Shown here: piece by piece, positions 56,374 through 64,000 of the stretch
How positions within the stretch are numbered: the first letter of the stretch is position 1
Layout of the letters: each line of letters opens with the position of its first letter
NCBI GenBank assembly: GCA_029194725.1
Contig: JARFXQ010000007.1
Location: 140,291 to 204,290, forward strand
Length of the DNA: 64,000 bases
From: Nitrospira sp.
Lineage (GTDB): Bacteria; Nitrospirota; Nitrospiria; Nitrospirales; Nitrospiraceae
Direction: 5' to 3'
The notes under the pieces: generated by a model
Told to the model about the DNA's origin: nothing
Databases searched by the model: none
What the model saw: the letters and a program-made list of their open reading frames with translations, nothing else
Translations under genes and position numbers: made by a program

Positions 56374-57627
56374 ATGAACGACGACCCGCTGACACAGGCG
56401 CATGAGAGAGTGGAAGAAGTCTATCGTTCCGAGTCGCGCCAGGTGTTGGCGACGTTGATCAGGCTGCTTGGCGATTTCGACGCAGCCGAAGAGGCGTTGC
56501 ACGAAGCGTTCGTAGCGGCGACGGAGCAATGGCCACGCGACGGGGTACCGATCAACCCGCTCGCCTGGCTTGTCTCCACCGGCCGCTTCAAAGCCATCGA
56601 CGGCCTGAGGCGGCGTGCCCGTTACGATGCGTCCTTGGGAGAATTCGCCAAGCAGATCGAAACGACAACGAGCGATCCAGCGGAGCAGGAGGATCAGCAC
56701 ATCGAGGATGATCGATTGCGACTGATTTTTACCTGCTGCCATCCAGCTCTCTCACCGGACGCACAAGTGCCTATGACTCTGCGAGAGGTCTGCAATCTCA
56801 CGACGGAAGAAATCGCACATGCGTTTCTCACCAAACCAGCCACGATTGCACAGCGGATTGTGCGGGCCAAATCGAAGATCCGCGATGCGCGCATCCCTTA
56901 CGAAGTTCCTCCTCCAGCCGAGTTACCGGACCGATTGGATACGGTGCTGCACGTCGTCTATCTGCTGTTCAACGAGGGCTACTCGGCTTCGTTCGGCACC
57001 TCGCTCACCAGGGCCGATCTTTCCGGCGAGGCGATTCGCCTCGGTCGCCTCCTCTTACATCTGTTGCCGGAACCGGAGGTCATGGGTCTACTTGCCCTGA
57101 TGTTATTGCACGAATCACGGCGTGGCGCACGCACGTCTGAAACAGACGAGCTCGTATTGTTGGAACATCAAGACCGTTCTCTGTGGAATCAGAACCACAT
57201 CAGAGAAGGCGTGGGGTTGATCGAACGAGCGCTGGCTTCACGACGTTTCGGTCCCTACACCTTGCAAGCAGCCATTGCCGCAGTCCACGCCGAGGCCACA
57301 AGCACAGCGGAGACTGACTGGGCGCAGATCATCGCTTTGTACGATCTCCTCCTGAGAGTGGACCCGTCACCGATCATCGCGCTCAACCGAGCCGTGGCGG
57401 TTGCCATGCGCGATGGACCGGCCAAGGGACTGGAATTGATCGATGCACTCCTGGCAAGCGGTGAGTTGACGAACTATCACCTCGCGCATGCTGCCCGTGC
57501 TGATCTCTGTCGAAGACTTGGAAGGGACGCAGAGGCCCGCGCTTCATACAACAAGGCGCTTGCTCTCACCAAGCAACAACCGGAACGGCGGTTTCTGGAA
57601 AGGCGACTGGCAGGGTTGGCGGACTGA
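56374..57627 (+). CDS. ECF42-type RNA polymerase sigma factor
   Basis: A 417-residue extracytoplasmic-function sigma factor with a long C-terminal extension. Region 2 is [20 protein letters not shown] through [10 protein letters not shown], and region 4 is [20 protein letters not shown], where [19 protein letters not shown] is the HTH. After about residue 190 comes the ECF42 extension, helical and TPR-like ([39 protein letters not shown]). No anti-sigma gene is adjacent; in this group control is thought to go through the C-terminal part and the YCII protein. Confidence 0.93.
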   Translation: MNDDPLTQAHERVEEVYRSESRQVLATLIRLLGDFDAAEEALHEAFVAATEQWPRDGVPINPLAWLVSTGRFKAIDGLRRRARYDASLGEFAKQIETTTSDPAEQEDQHIEDDRLRLIFTCCHPALSPDAQVPMTLREVCNLTTEEIAHAFLTKPATIAQRIVRAKSKIRDARIPYEVPPPAELPDRLDTVLHVVYLLFNEGYSASFGTSLTRADLSGEAIRLGRLLLHLLPEPEVMGLLALMLLHESRRGARTSETDELVLLEHQDRSLWNQNHIREGVGLIERALASRRFGPYTLQAAIAAVHAEATSTAETDWAQIIALYDLLLRVDPSPIIALNRAVAVAMRDGPAKGLELIDALLASGELTNYHLAHAARADLCRRLGRDAEARASYNKALALTKQQPERRFLERRLAGLAD

Positions 57628-57792
57628 GTGTGGCCTTGATAATCAACCATCCTGACCCGATCATTGACCTCTATCCTTCCCTGCAATCCTCTGTCTGACC
57701 CATCCATAGCTCCGCAACGGCAGACCGTGACAATCGGAGACCCAGAGCCATGGAGGCTCAGAATTTGGTAACATGGCCCGGCGAGCCTAACC

Positions 57793-58920
57793 ATGAATCG
57801 TCAGAATTGGGTCGGATCAATCTTACTTGTGTTGTTTGTGCTCTTGCTGGGCATCGGCCTCGCGTCATGGAAGTACGAATCGTTCCAGAACGAGCAGGCC
57901 GCCTCGGCCAATCAGCCGGAGCCGATGGAGTCGGTGACTGCCGCCGTCGCGCGATCCATCGACCACCGCCAGACTACTACTTCGATCGGCACCGTGCTGG
58001 CATTACGTTCGATCACGCTGAAGAACGAACTCGCCGGGACGGTCCGGGAGGTCCGACTCATCCCGGGGCAGATCGTGGAACCGGGGACATTACTGGTTGC
58101 GCTTGATGTGTCGGTGGAAGCAGCGGAGCTCAAGGCTCAAGAAGCCCAGGCTGCGCTGGCCCACACAGTCCTCAATCGCAGGCGGAGCCTGAATCAAGAA
58201 TTGGCGACCACGCAGGAAGAAGTGGATCGCGCGCGCGCCGACTTGGATGTGGCACAGGCTCAGATCGCCCGCACGAAGGCCATCATCGCCAAGAAGACCA
58301 TCCGGGCCCCGTTCCGTGCGCGCGTCGGCATCGCCGATGTCCATCCTGGCCAGTACCTCGAGGAAGGGACGTTGCTCACGACGCTCCAGGGCGTCGCAGA
58401 GGCCGTACATGTGGACTTCACGGTCGCGCAGCAGATCGCCGCCGGCTTGCGAGGCGGCGAAGCCGTCGAGGTGCTCGCGGCCGGTGATGCCTCGCCTGTC
58501 ACAGCCAGGATCGTGGCTCTCGACGCTCGCATCGATCCGACGACCAGGAATGCCATGATACGCGCCAGAATCGAAGGCACTCACAATGTGCCGGCACCCG
58601 GAGCTTCAGTCCGTGTCCGGGTCCCGGTCGGTCCTCAACGTAAGGTGGTGGCGATACCAGTCAGCGCGCTCCGTAAGGGCCCAGGGGGCGACCAAGTATT
58701 CGTCATCCTGTCGGACAAGGACGGCCGCAACCGAGTCCATACCCGCCGGGTTGAAAGCGGCCCCATGTTCGGCGATGAGATCGTGATCCATACCGGCCTA
58801 GAGGCCGGCGAGCGGATCGCCGCAGTCGGCTCCTTTAAGCTCCGCGATGGTGTCCTCGTCGCGGTCGCGGAGGCTACCGAGAATAACTCGAAAGAGAGCC
58901 ACGAGACCGGGAAGCCCTGA
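57793..58920 (+). CDS. RND periplasmic adaptor without a pump gene
   Basis: A 375-residue adaptor: membrane anchor WVGSILLVLFVLLLGIGLAS, first half TTTSIGTVLALRSITLKNEL with EVRLIPGQIVEPGTLLVALD, helical hairpin near 110-155, second half TIRAPFRARVGIADVHPGQY, and a beta-barrel to the end. It is not closely related to the two adaptors near 38 and 46 kb. The pump gene that should follow is missing; only about 15 codons of what looks like an RND start remain (58932 on). Confidence 0.88.
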   Translation: MNRQNWVGSILLVLFVLLLGIGLASWKYESFQNEQAASANQPEPMESVTAAVARSIDHRQTTTSIGTVLALRSITLKNELAGTVREVRLIPGQIVEPGTLLVALDVSVEAAELKAQEAQAALAHTVLNRRRSLNQELATTQEEVDRARADLDVAQAQIARTKAIIAKKTIRAPFRARVGIADVHPGQYLEEGTLLTTLQGVAEAVHVDFTVAQQIAAGLRGGEAVEVLAAGDASPVTARIVALDARIDPTTRNAMIRARIEGTHNVPAPGASVRVRVPVGPQRKVVAIPVSALRKGPGGDQVFVILSDKDGRNRVHTRRVESGPMFGDEIVIHTGLEAGERIAAVGSFKLRDGVLVAVAEATENNSKESHETGKP

Positions 58921-58931
58921 ACCGAATCCTG

Positions 58932-58985
58932 ATGCCACAGGACAACACCCGAACCTCGTTCGGCGACCTGTTCATCACACAACTT
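58932..58985 (+). pseudogene. Possible remnant of an RND pump start
   Basis: After the adaptor stop the bases encode MPQDNTRTSFGDLFIT and then lose any likeness. Pumps of this class begin with a short leader followed by a phrase like F-D-L-F-I-R-R-P. The match is short, so this is an inference only. Confidence 0.35.
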
Positions 58986-59060
58986 CTGTCGGAGATCGTC
59001 GTCATCCCGGTCATTCTATTTGACCGACCAGAAACACTGGAATCGAGAACGGAAAAGACT

Positions 59061-59690
59061 ATGCACTATAGGTTGTCACGCAAGTTTCTGAGCACACTTT
59101 TGGTTGTCGTGCTCTCTCTCACCGGTTGCGCCGAGCTGACCTATCGGCGCATGAACGATCCCTCGCGGGACGTCTGGCAGAAACCGCAAGGGGTCGTTGA
59201 AAAGCTGTCCATCGCGCGGGGATCACGCGTAGCAGACTTGGGTGCCGGTGGAGGGTACTTTACCTGGCATCTAGCCAAGGCAGTCGGGCCAAGAGGAACG
59301 GTCTATGCCGTTGATATCGAGGAGAGAGCCATTAACATGATCTTCAAGGAAATGGTCGCACGAGGAACCCCGAATGTCCGACCGGTCCTGGCCGAGCCGC
59401 ACGATCCACGACTTCCCGAGCCCGTCGACCTGGTGTTCACTTGCAATGCCTACCACCAAATCAAGAACCGCGTCTCCTATTTTCGGTCGCTTGCCTCATC
59501 GCTACGGCCCGGCGGTCGCGTCGCGATTCTCGATTTTTATCCTCGTGGGTTCTTTTCCGGCCTATTCGATCACAAGGTCGAGAAGGAGGAGGTCCGGCGT
59601 GAAATGGAGGACGCCGGTTATCTCCTAGTGGCTGATTACGATCTCATCGATCGCCAGCACTTTCAGATTTTCGCGAAGGCGGAGGGTTGA
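59061..59690 (+). CDS. Methyltransferase-like lipoprotein
   Basis: A 209-residue protein that joins a lipoprotein signal (LLVVVLSLTGC, lipidated Cys near 23) to a class I methyltransferase fold: VADLGAGGGYFTWHLAKAV is motif I, VYAVDIEERAINMI follows, and CNAYHQIKNRVSYFRSLASS is the post-motif region. A SAM fold outside the cytoplasm is unusual, since SAM is cytosolic; yet related exported proteins are known in many bacteria. I use ATG 59061 because it puts the signal peptide at the start; the open frame begins at 58932. Confidence 0.8.
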   Translation: MHYRLSRKFLSTLLVVVLSLTGCAELTYRRMNDPSRDVWQKPQGVVEKLSIARGSRVADLGAGGGYFTWHLAKAVGPRGTVYAVDIEERAINMIFKEMVARGTPNVRPVLAEPHDPRLPEPVDLVFTCNAYHQIKNRVSYFRSLASSLRPGGRVAILDFYPRGFFSGLFDHKVEKEEVRREMEDAGYLLVADYDLIDRQHFQIFAKAEG

Positions 59691-59744
59691 GATCCGGTCA
59701 TTCTCGGGTTCCATGAACAGAGATGAGGAATAAGCAATTCTTTC

Positions 59745-60104
59745 CTATGTCTCCATCATTTCGAGCCTGGTATCAAACTCGTTTCCGCAGGCTGTGCACC
59801 GGATGCAATCCGATTCCACCGTAAATTCGTCTGAACGTATCCCCATGCCGCCGCACTCAGGGCAGCGGGCGAGGTGAACCTTCTGATCCTCCACCGTCTC
59901 GTATTGCACACCGTGAAGACAGTACACCGGTTTTCCATCTAGCTGCCATGGCCGTCCTGCATTGTCGATGACCGGTAACGCGAGGTAATGATGGTTCACG
60001 TAGTCCTCCATCTCGCGACGATTGGCGAAACCGTCTTTGACCAGTTTGCCGGACACCGCATCGTACAGCCCGCTGTCTTTTACAATCACTTTAGTCGGTC
60101 CCAT
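59745..60104 (-). CDS. Zinc-ribbon protein of unknown function
   Basis: A 119-residue protein with two Cys pairs, ARCPECGG near residue 79 and IRCTACGN near 103, that should form a zinc ribbon. The N-terminal half (KVIVKDSGLYDAVSGKLVKD, REMEDYVNHHYLAL) has no known domain. GAGGAGGTGAG directly before ATG 60104 sets the start. Location should be cytosolic. It is 99 bases from the CBS gene and read the same way. Confidence 0.75.
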   Translation of the reverse strand: MGPTKVIVKDSGLYDAVSGKLVKDGFANRREMEDYVNHHYLALPVIDNAGRPWQLDGKPVYCLHGVQYETVEDQKVHLARCPECGGMGIRSDEFTVESDCIRCTACGNEFDTRLEMMET

Positions 60105-60203
60105 CGGCTCACCTCCTCGCAATAATCGTCACCTGTGCAGAGGCGCCAACAACCCCCTGCGTTTTCCGAGCTCATGACATTTCAGCCGCAGCAAGTTCCA
60201 TCG

Positions 60204-60974
60204 CTAGACGACGCCGGAATAATACCGCAGAATATTGGAGACCGAGATGATGCCGATAATCTCTCCGTCCTGCGTGACAGCGACGTGCCTGGTGGCCTGC
60301 TCCTTCATAAGGCGCACGGCATCGATAATCGGACGATCGCCTGCAATGGCCACTACCGGTTTGCGCATGCAGGCTTTGGCCGGCGTGGTATTCGCGTCGA
60401 CGCCATTGGCGACCACTGCGCGCGCAAGAATCGAATCCGTGATGAACCCCACATACGATTGATCGTCCGTTAGAAGCAGCGAGCCTAATTTCCATTTCTG
60501 CATCACCAGCCCAGCCTCCCGCAGGCTTGCTTCTTGTGGGAGACTCTGGATCTCGGGAGTCATGTGCTCCACCACTTGGGGTCCGATCAGGGTCCGCCGA
60601 CTGGCCTTCCCTCCCTTGGGTTCGGTCGCGCGGCGGGCTTCCAATTCAGAGACGCAGCTTTCCAATACTCGGCTCCGCTGGAGTAAGCTGTATCGTTGAT
60701 CATCCATTCCGGCGCTTTCCGGTGCTTCGTCCGTCATGTTCACAAGGCCGGCCGCTTCACCCAGTTCAGCATATTCATAGGCATGGAGGAGATCGGAGGT
60801 TTGCCCAAGCAGATCGCCGATCAATCGCTCCGTATCCAAATCAAACTCTTCCAAATTCCTGGTCGGTGTGCCCTTGCCCAGGAACGTGGCCAGTTCAGCC
60901 AGCTGTTTGCGCATGCGTTCAATACTGCGATCGAGGGAAATCCGTTGTTTTGCAGAAGCGGTGCGGGTGGACAT
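60204..60974 (-). CDS. CBS-domain protein
   Basis: A 256-residue soluble protein. The first 120 residues are helical and charged, without a known domain. The last 125 carry a tandem CBS pair: QVVEHMTPEIQSLPQEASLR through YVGFITDSILARAVV, and ACMRKPVVAIAGDRPIIDAV through IIGIISVSNILRYYSG. CBS pairs bind adenosine nucleotides or SAM and act as energy sensors. It lies next to the divergent histidine kinase, about 210 bases away. Confidence 0.85.
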   Translation of the reverse strand: MSTRTASAKQRISLDRSIERMRKQLAELATFLGKGTPTRNLEEFDLDTERLIGDLLGQTSDLLHAYEYAELGEAAGLVNMTDEAPESAGMDDQRYSLLQRSRVLESCVSELEARRATEPKGGKASRRTLIGPQVVEHMTPEIQSLPQEASLREAGLVMQKWKLGSLLLTDDQSYVGFITDSILARAVVANGVDANTTPAKACMRKPVVAIAGDRPIIDAVRLMKEQATRHVAVTQDGEIIGIISVSNILRYYSGVV

Positions 60975-61188
60975 AACGCCTCCTCTAGTCAGGCGAGAGT
61001 GGAATCAGGTGGATGATACCGCCATCGGAATAAGCGAAGCAAGCCGCTCGAATTGATGTTCAATTGCAATATCCACCATATAATATTGTGACTCTCCAGC
61101 CTGTCGACCCAGCCCATTTGACGCGAGGCAACTATCCTCGATAACCTTAGCGACAACTGCAACCCACCTGAGCGACAGGCGAATCGTC

Positions 61189-62733
61189 GTGCCGATCGTT
61201 CATAGCGGCAGCATGCGCATGCAGAATCAATTCAGAGAATCTCTCCTGTTCGGTTTCACGACCCTGATGCTCATTGCAGTATTTATCTTCGACATCTATA
61301 CGCCTACGGCCTTTGCCGACCACGCGCTCTTCGCCATCGTCGTTGTAATCGCCACGGCTTCACGTTTTTCATGGCTGCCGTTCGTAGCTGCCGGAGCGGG
61401 AACGTTCCTCACTGTGGCCGGAGGGCTTGGTACTCCCTGGTTTGCTGAGTTGCCGCGATGGATCCAAATGGGAAACCGGTCCATCACGATTGTGGCCTTA
61501 TGGGTCCTCGCCTGGTTTGCCTGGAAACGGCGCCAAGCTGAAACGGCACTGCAGAGGGCGAACGAAGATCTCGAACAAAAGGTCACAAAAAGGACTCAGG
61601 AACTCGCCGCCGTGAATCGGACCTTGGTAAGGGAAATCACTGAGCGCGTTCAGACTGAACAGGCGCTCCGGCTCTCGCAGCGACGGCTTGCCGACATCTT
61701 GGATATCGCCGAAGACGCCATCATCGTCACCGCAGACGATCGATCGATCACGCTCTTTAACCAAGGGGCGGTGAAACTGTTCGGTTACGACCCGGAGGAA
61801 GTGCTGGGCAACCGGATCGACCTGCTGCTACCCGAACGGTTTCGGATTGATCATCCATCCTCGATCAACGCGTTCGCCCATGACTCTGAATCGGCCAGTC
61901 GGATGGCACAGCGACGTGAAATGTTCGGATTGAAAAAGGATGGTAGTGAGTTTCCTGCGGAAGCGAGTATCTCAAAACTGAGCCTTGGCGAGCGGACGAC
62001 GTTTACAGTGATCGTGCGAGACATCACGGACCGATTGAGAACTGAACGACAGCTCCAGTCGCTTACCACCGAGCTGATGACGGCGCAAGAGGAGGAACGT
62101 CGGCGCATCGCACGCGAACTTCACGACGATGTGAATCAACGGCTGGCTCTCCTAGCAATCGAGATGACGAATATGTTGTCCGACCCATCGACGCTGACCA
62201 TCCAAGCTAAGGAGACGATCCAATCGCTCAATCAACGGTTGGTGAGGATTTCCGATGATGTCCGCCGCATGGCCTACCAATTTCATCCTTCCATCTTGGA
62301 CGACCTGGGTCTGACTGCGGCACTCAAACACATGGCTGATGAATGGTCGACGAAGACGGGGATCAAGACCGTCGTCGTACAGCAAGAGATAGCCGATCCT
62401 TTGCCGCGCGATATCGCCAGCTGCCTCTATCGAGTGGCGCAGGAGAGTCTGGCCAACATCATGAAACATGCCCGCGCCGCCCGTGTGGAGCTCGAATTGA
62501 CCTGTGACGAACAAGAGATTACGCTGTCGATTTATGACACCGGGGTCGGCTTCGATCTCAAGGACATCCGGGCTCGCCATCCGGGGTTGGGGCTTGTCAA
62601 TATGCGGGAGAGAGTACGGTCCGTGCGGGGCCGATTAGACATCCAATCCCAACTCGGCCGAGGCACACACATCATTGTCCACATTCCATTCTCTGGAGCG
62701 CGACATGAAGAAACCACGAGTTCTTATAGCTGA
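61189..62733 (+). CDS. PAS-domain sensor histidine kinase (NarL-partner type)
   Basis: A 514-residue membrane-bound kinase. Residues about 18-110 hold three or four membrane segments (SLLFGFTTLMLIAVFIFDIY and onward), followed by a coiled linker, a PAS domain (RLADILDIAEDAIIVTADDR, near 165-280) and a HisKA_3 dimer domain, where EEERRRIARELHDDVNQRL carries the phosphorylated His. The ATPase ends with SLANIMKHARAARVELEL and DTGVGFDLK, GLGLVNMRERV. The signal sensed is unknown. Start is GTG 61189; ATG 61213 or 61219 are also possible. The 3' end overlaps the response regulator by 29 bases, so they form a pair. Confidence 0.92.
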   Translation: MPIVHSGSMRMQNQFRESLLFGFTTLMLIAVFIFDIYTPTAFADHALFAIVVVIATASRFSWLPFVAAGAGTFLTVAGGLGTPWFAELPRWIQMGNRSITIVALWVLAWFAWKRRQAETALQRANEDLEQKVTKRTQELAAVNRTLVREITERVQTEQALRLSQRRLADILDIAEDAIIVTADDRSITLFNQGAVKLFGYDPEEVLGNRIDLLLPERFRIDHPSSINAFAHDSESASRMAQRREMFGLKKDGSEFPAEASISKLSLGERTTFTVIVRDITDRLRTERQLQSLTTELMTAQEEERRRIARELHDDVNQRLALLAIEMTNMLSDPSTLTIQAKETIQSLNQRLVRISDDVRRMAYQFHPSILDDLGLTAALKHMADEWSTKTGIKTVVVQQEIADPLPRDIASCLYRVAQESLANIMKHARAARVELELTCDEQEITLSIYDTGVGFDLKDIRARHPGLGLVNMRERVRSVRGRLDIQSQLGRGTHIIVHIPFSGARHEETTSSYS

Positions 62734-63349
62734 CGACCATACCTTTGTGCTCGAAGGATTCAAGAAATTGCTGGAAGACCATTGCGACGTGGTGGGTGCC
62801 GTGGAAGACGGTCGCGCCTTGATCGAAGACACGTTCAAGCTCCGACCGGACATCGTGATACTGGACATTTCAATGCCTCGGCTGAACGGCATCGAGGCGG
62901 CGAAGAAGCTCAAGAAACAGATCCCTGAGGTAAAACTGATTTTCGTCACGATGCATGCCGACTTGGCTTATGTCAACGCGGCGTTCAGAGCAGGAGCATC
63001 AGGCTACTTACTGAAACGATCGGCGGCCACTGAGCTGATGCAGGCGGTTCAGTTCGTGATGAACGACAAGTTCTACGTGACTCAGCTCATGACGAAAGAA
63101 GTCATGGAGTCTTTCCTTAAACCGACACATTCACGCTTGGCCACGATCGAGGACTTGACGACGAGGCAGCACGAGATTCTGCAATTGGTCGCCGAAGGAC
63201 TATCCGCGAAAGAAATCGCCGACCAGCTGAAGATTTCTCACCGTACCGTTGAATTTCACAAGACCAAGATCATGGAACAACTCAACGTCCACACAACGAC
63301 GGAGTTGGTCAAATACGCCATGGCGCATGGCTTGGTCACAACGGCGTGA
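62705..63349 (+). CDS. NarL/FixJ-type response regulator
   Basis: A 214-residue regulator: receiver with RVLIADDHTFVLEGFKKLL, the phospho-acceptor Asp in IVILDISMPRLNG, FVTMHADLA and a Lys in LLKRSAA; then a LuxR-type HTH, LTTRQHEILQLVAEGLSAKE and ISHRTVEFHKTKIMEQL. I use ATG 62705 (the receiver starts right away) rather than 62675. It is the partner of the kinase that precedes it. Since the next gene in the same direction is nxrA, it is a candidate regulator of nitrite oxidation. Confidence 0.95.
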   Translation: MKKPRVLIADDHTFVLEGFKKLLEDHCDVVGAVEDGRALIEDTFKLRPDIVILDISMPRLNGIEAAKKLKKQIPEVKLIFVTMHADLAYVNAAFRAGASGYLLKRSAATELMQAVQFVMNDKFYVTQLMTKEVMESFLKPTHSRLATIEDLTTRQHEILQLVAEGLSAKEIADQLKISHRTVEFHKTKIMEQLNVHTTTELVKYAMAHGLVTTA

Positions 63350-63841
63350 CTCCTCTGTTTGAAACACGGTAGTTGCCTCACGGAGGCCTCGTAGTTTCTA
63401 CAAGCACAACCGGTAGTCTTTCTCTCTCTCCTCCCACGACCACTCCGCTAAACTACACCCTCGTGAAAGTTGCATATCGGCAACTCTGACAATTTGAGCG
63501 GACAGTTTTTTGGCCTGAGTTTGACCTAAGAGTGTCTCGGGTTACGAAAAGACAACCGGGGGTTTACCTAGTGCCTGTGGGAGGCATGGAGCAGTACCCT
63601 GGCGGGGCTCATTAATGACCTGCAGGAAAAGTACGTTGTCTGAATTCGTTTCAAATTCGTTTTAGAGGGTTATGCTCGTCCTCAACTCGTCATCCCCTAG
63701 GCACCGGCGAATAACGTGAATGTTCATGATCAACCGTTGTTCTCAAGAAATGAGACTAAGTCACCAAAGAACAAGGATGTTGATCTTTTTCATATTCGAA
63801 CTGAGTCTTCCTCATAACTGAACTGAAGGGAGGTAGTGCAC
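63350..63841 (+). promoter_or_regulatory. Long leader/promoter region of nxrA
   Basis: A gap of 492 bases without a gene. It holds a direct repeat (ATTCGTTT twice near 63644-63663) and pyrimidine-rich stretches (63418-63434). GGGAGGT just before ATG 63842 is the ribosome site. I could not define a promoter with confidence. Confidence 0.45.
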
Positions 63842-64000
63842 ATGATTATCTCGCGTAGACAGTTCTTGAAAGCCTCTGCCGGCACCGTCGCGGCTGCGGC
63901 GGTGGCCGACAAAGTGCTGGCCTTGACGGCCCTACAGCCGGTGATCGAAGTGGGCAATCCGTTGGGGGATTACCCGGACCGGTCGTGGGAGCGGGTCTAT
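63842..64000 (+). CDS. nxrA: Nitrite oxidoreductase alpha subunit, N-terminus (partial)
   Basis: The first 53 codons of a molybdopterin enzyme. ISRRQFLKASAGTVAAAAVA is a Tat signal with the twin Arg, so the folded protein is exported. After the cut, IEVGNPLGDYPDRSWERV agrees with the start of Nitrospira NxrA as I remember it, the periplasmic enzyme that oxidises nitrite to nitrate. Only the N-terminus is in the window, so the Mo-binding and Fe-S parts are not seen. GGGAGGT lies 8 bases upstream. Other Tat-exported oxidoreductases cannot be ruled out. It is read in the same direction as the two-component pair. Confidence 0.72.
   Translation, partial: MIISRRQFLKASAGTVAAAAVADKVLALTALQPVIEVGNPLGDYPDRSWERVY

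Overview
The window most likely comes from a chromosome of a Nitrospira-type nitrite oxidiser. The last 159 bases encode a Tat signal (SRRQFLK) followed by a start that matches what I remember of the catalytic subunit of nitrite oxidoreductase (NxrA), directly downstream of a NarL-type two-component pair. An Rh-type ammonia channel, a Thi4/ThiC thiamine cluster, a truncated hemoglobin and several envelope efflux genes fit that assignment. Most genes look like ordinary single-copy core genes with tight spacing and ATGA-type overlaps.

Layout. 1-5.6 kb: partial response regulator, Rh channel, thiD, a heme-copper-oxidase-like membrane protein and an alpha/beta hydrolase. 5.6-11.3 kb: an accessory island with an XRE-type HTH gene, a large TIR / NB-ARC / TPR protein (a candidate NLR-like immune protein), and a graveyard of broken insertion sequences from at least four elements. 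A TupA-like ATP-grasp gene and a stray copy of a methyltransferase tail sit among the remnants. 11.3-20.1 kb: a reverse-strand operon (prmA, MOSC, methyltransferase, SH3-like lipoprotein), then a forward run of a membrane-anchored MutS-like ATPase, a three-domain LplT/PlsC/acyl-ACP synthetase fusion and an amidohydrolase. 20.3-26.9 kb: lipoprotein, uppP, DUF2024, lspA-ileS, nadA. 27.1-32.6 kb: TPP riboswitch, thiC, thi4, TPR protein, pseudo-receiver, ygfZ-like gene, truncated hemoglobin.

33.4-47 kb is dominated by RND efflux genes on the reverse strand. Two 1064-residue pumps are essentially identical over more than 3 kb, at a constant offset of 4632 bases. They come with one intact adaptor, one truncated adaptor and a third, diverged adaptor whose pump is missing and whose downstream flank is an IS5-like remnant. 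47-61 kb holds exported proteins, PhoD-like phosphatase, a toxin-antitoxin pair, an EamA transporter, a YCII/ECF42 sigma pair, an orphan adaptor, a methyltransferase-like lipoprotein and a CBS protein. 61-64 kb holds the histidine kinase, response regulator and the start of nxrA.

How the parts fit. The thiamine block (thiD; riboswitch-thiC-thi4) makes the pyrimidine and thiazole halves of thiamine under TPP control. nadA, thiC and ygfZ all relate to Fe-S enzymes. uppP, lspA, the acyltransferase fusion and the TupA-like gene serve the envelope. The kinase/regulator pair at the right end may control the nitrite-oxidation genes that begin there. I found no tRNA, rRNA or CRISPR array.
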